A stretch of 64,000 nt of DNA from Lepidodermella squamata (taxonomy: Eukaryota; Gastrotricha), in NCBI GenBank assembly GCA_047495785.1, contig JBLDXI010000011.1, forward strand, positions 310,001-374,000. Reading direction: 5' to 3'. Position numbers and translations under genes: made by a program. Under the pieces are notes generated by a model, which made no database searches, was not told the origin of the DNA, and saw nothing but the letters and a program-made list of their open reading frames with translations. Shown one piece after another: positions 62,050 through 64,000 of the stretch; the stretch's first letter is position 1; every line of letters begins with the position of its first letter.

Positions 62050-63302
62050 ATGTGGTTGGTAGCGCTATCCTTACTGGTTGTGCTATTGTTCAGGATGGCA
62101 TCTGTCATACAGGGCAATATGAGTTTCGATGAGATCACACGTATGCATGAAATTTTCCGCATTTCGTGCCCATTTGCTTTTTACAAATGGCTGCCTAACC
62201 ACCTCATCAACGGTAGTGAGAAATCTCCCCCTGGTACGGACACTGATATCATTATAGTGTTGCTACCACCCGTCAAAATTCACGACACCGCCCGTCAGTT
62301 ATCGATCGTCCATGAATTCACTGCGACTTGGCATTGGCCGTGTGACATGGATGCATTCTGTAGAAATCTTGCGGCTGTCAACATAACGGAATGCGATTTA
62401 AAGTATTTCTACATGTATGCACCGCTGGGCGACGTATGGTACCCGACATTCCTCCACGGCAATGCAGTTTCTGATCCTGCGGCTATAATGGGGTGAGATT
62501 TACCTTTCATTGAGACTCAGTGATATTGATTCCCACGAGAATTTGTCCACAATTACAATAAAGTGTAACCATATTTTTCAGGTCGATTGTACAGACGAGA
62601 GTTAAAATCGAACCATTTTCCGGCGTTTCAAATTGGATGGCATCAGGAAAGCTGGATTCTCAGTGCTCTGAAGTCGGGCAAATCTCGCGGTTCCCTTTCG
62701 ATACCTTTGAATGTACCGTTGTAATTCTGCCATTTGGGGACGTTCGACTTTCGAACGTTCAAATAGATCCGATTTTCTTGGAAGGTGGAGATGTTGGTCA
62801 CGATGGCGATGTTTGGGCTTTCCAACGGCTCAACTATTCGTTCGAACACTGGCACAGTTCGATTCAGTTATCATTCAAACGCAAACCAGGCTTTATCATC
62901 CAAAAAGTCATCGTGCCCTGCTACATCTTGGCTGTTCTTCAGGTTGTAGGGCTCATAATGCCTGCTCGGATGCCAGACCGGCCCGTTTACAACATCACGG
63001 TCCTACTTGCATTTTTCGTCATTCTCGGCATGGTATTCGAGGCGATTCCACAATCGTCAGATCCAATTTACTTGGTTATTTTGATTGAAGTGAAAATCGG
63101 TATAGGAGCTGTTATAACTCTATACACGCTTTTCACCCTCCGTTTTGCTAAACGGGACCTGTCAAAGCGACCGGTCATGCTAATACTTACCGTATCACTA
63201 ACCGTCATAGAAGTAATGGACATTGTTGCAGCAATCACTGTTATTGCCTTATCAGGCATTATCGATGGAGTTTTATTCCACAAAATGATAGAGTTTTATT
63301 AG
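62050..63302 (+). CDS. Divergent Cys-loop receptor with 15-residue Cys-loop (receptor J)
   Basis: Two exons, 62050-62492 and 62582-63302, with an 89-bp phase-2 intron in the conserved position; 387 residues. The signal peptide is MWLVALSLLVVLLFRMASVI. Landmarks: ISCPFAFYKWLPNH, WHWPCDMDAFC, GDVWYPTFLHGNAVS and Cys-loop CSEVGQISRFPFDTFEC (15 spacing). M1 QKVIVPCYILAVLQVVGLIM, M2 VYNITVLLAFFVILGMVFEA, M3 ILIEVKIGIGAVITLYTLFT and M4 VMDIVAAITVIALSGIIDGV. It is the most diverged of the three-gene array. AATAAA at 63330-63335. The 3' flank is occupied by an antisense relic of the shared ectodomain exon and then by a second partial copy of this gene's own M2-M4 region. Confidence 0.8.
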
Positions 63303-63640
63303 ATTTTTTTCTCTGTTGATTGAAGGAAAAATAAAAAGATTGTTGTTTCTATGGTCGACGTTTTGGTTGACGTCGATGAATCGGTCGTAGTTTGAGTGGA
63401 TGCCGTTGTCGCGGGCTTAGTTTGAGTTGAAGTTGTTCTTGTAGTTGAAGTTTTTGTTGAAGCTGAAGTTGTGGGCGTGGTTGATGTCGCAGCTGCTGGT
63501 TCACTCAGGTACCAAAAGTAGAAGCGGCTCACCCGGACCCACGCGAAAGCGTTGTCCATTGAGCGGAATGCATCAGCGTTGTTGTATAGATAATTCCCAA
63601 TATTTGGCAAGTTCATCGGCGAGCTAATGATCGCGTTCGC
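63299..63640 (-). pseudogene. Relic of the shared ectodomain / Ser-Thr linker exon
   Basis: The minus strand encodes AIISSPMNLPNIGNYLYNNA, FRSMDNAFAWVRVSRFYFWY and LSEP, followed by a Ser/Thr-rich stretch of about 45 residues (TTPTTSASTKTSTT and similar), then stops. It corresponds to the exon of proteins D and E and receptor C that ends in RFHVWFL plus linker. No other exons are found nearby, so it is an isolated fragment. Confidence 0.7.
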
Positions 63641-63647
63641 ACCAGAA

Positions 63648-63913
63648 CAGACCGGCCCGTTTACAACATCACGGTCCTACTTGCATTTTTCGTCATTCTC
63701 GGCATGATTTTCGAAGCGATTCCCCAGTCGCCAGAGCCAATTTACCTGGTCATTTTGATAGCAGTGAAAATCGCGATTGGAGCAATTGTAACCTTTTACA
63801 CCTTAGTCACCCTGCGCTTTGCTAAAGGGGGCTTGTCAAAGCTACAGGTCATGAACATTTCCTTTATTTCCTTTACCGTCATCGAAGCCATGGACAGGTG
63901 TGGCGACAAGTGA
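63648..63913 (+). pseudogene. Partial duplicate of receptor J, M2 to early M4
   Basis: Matches 62974-63220 closely (shared ACCGGCCCGTTTACAACATC and onward), covering M2 (YNITVLLAFFVILGMIFEA), M3 and the start of M4, then diverges after ATGGACA into DRCGDK and a stop. No ligand-binding part is present, so it cannot make a receptor. Confidence 0.8.
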
Positions 63914-64000
63914 GCAAACGACTATTCAACATGCGACAGCTCGGGACGACTATTCGGCAAACGTCAACTTGACGTTGAAAAACTAAAGGACCGAAAACGA

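Overview
The window is nuclear DNA of a small invertebrate animal with a compact, intron-containing genome. Introns are mostly 48-90 bp with GT/AG borders, many promoters have a TATA box, and there are signal-peptide exons, AATAAA signals, a LINE reverse transcriptase relic and MITE-like elements. I cannot fix the phylum from sequence alone; nematode, tardigrade, rotifer or larvacean would all fit. There are no prokaryotic features, CRISPR arrays or rRNA genes, and I recognised no tRNA.

Layout. 0-2.5 kb: a decayed LINE and two short inverted-repeat elements. 2.5-13.4 kb: a rearranged duplicated locus of small, mostly secreted, cysteine-rich proteins. It contains a 2.7 kb direct repeat (2702-5437 and 6989-9726) and an inverted partial copy (8829-9775 against 10190-11030). 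13.4-63.9 kb: a cluster built mainly from three families. (1) Cys-loop (pentameric ligand-gated) ion channels: two bare receptors (27.3-28.4, 51.1-52.7 kb), three receptors fused to a long ectodomain plus a Ser/Thr-rich linker (14.3-17.3, 18.8-22.6 kb, and a frameshifted one at 45.9-49.6 kb), and three of a divergent subfamily (58.6-63.3 kb). (2) Secreted proteins with the same ectodomain and Ser/Thr linker, but ending in a DUF4215-type cysteine repeat and a von Willebrand A domain (28.8-33.2 and 55.2-57.7 kb). (3) Six multipass membrane proteins with an N-terminal pair of PPxY motifs and about eight membrane segments (23.2, 25.5, 34.7, 39.0, 44.6 and 53.3 kb). A small family of CC-containing proteins (6.5, 37.0 and 42.0 kb) and several gene relics lie between them.

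Most notable is that one ectodomain of about 250 residues, with conserved intron positions, is shared by ion channels and vWA proteins in the same cluster. The ectodomain and linker face the outside, so channels and vWA proteins may bind the same matrix, mucus or partner, but this is inference. Four of the six PPxY membrane genes share a promoter block (a GATA-type site, then TTCATTGATATG, then TATA), which suggests co-expression. Many genes are tandem or inverted paralogues, and at least six loci are broken by frameshift, in-frame stop or truncation. This is typical of a fast birth-and-death gene cluster; assembly error cannot be excluded for single-base lesions.
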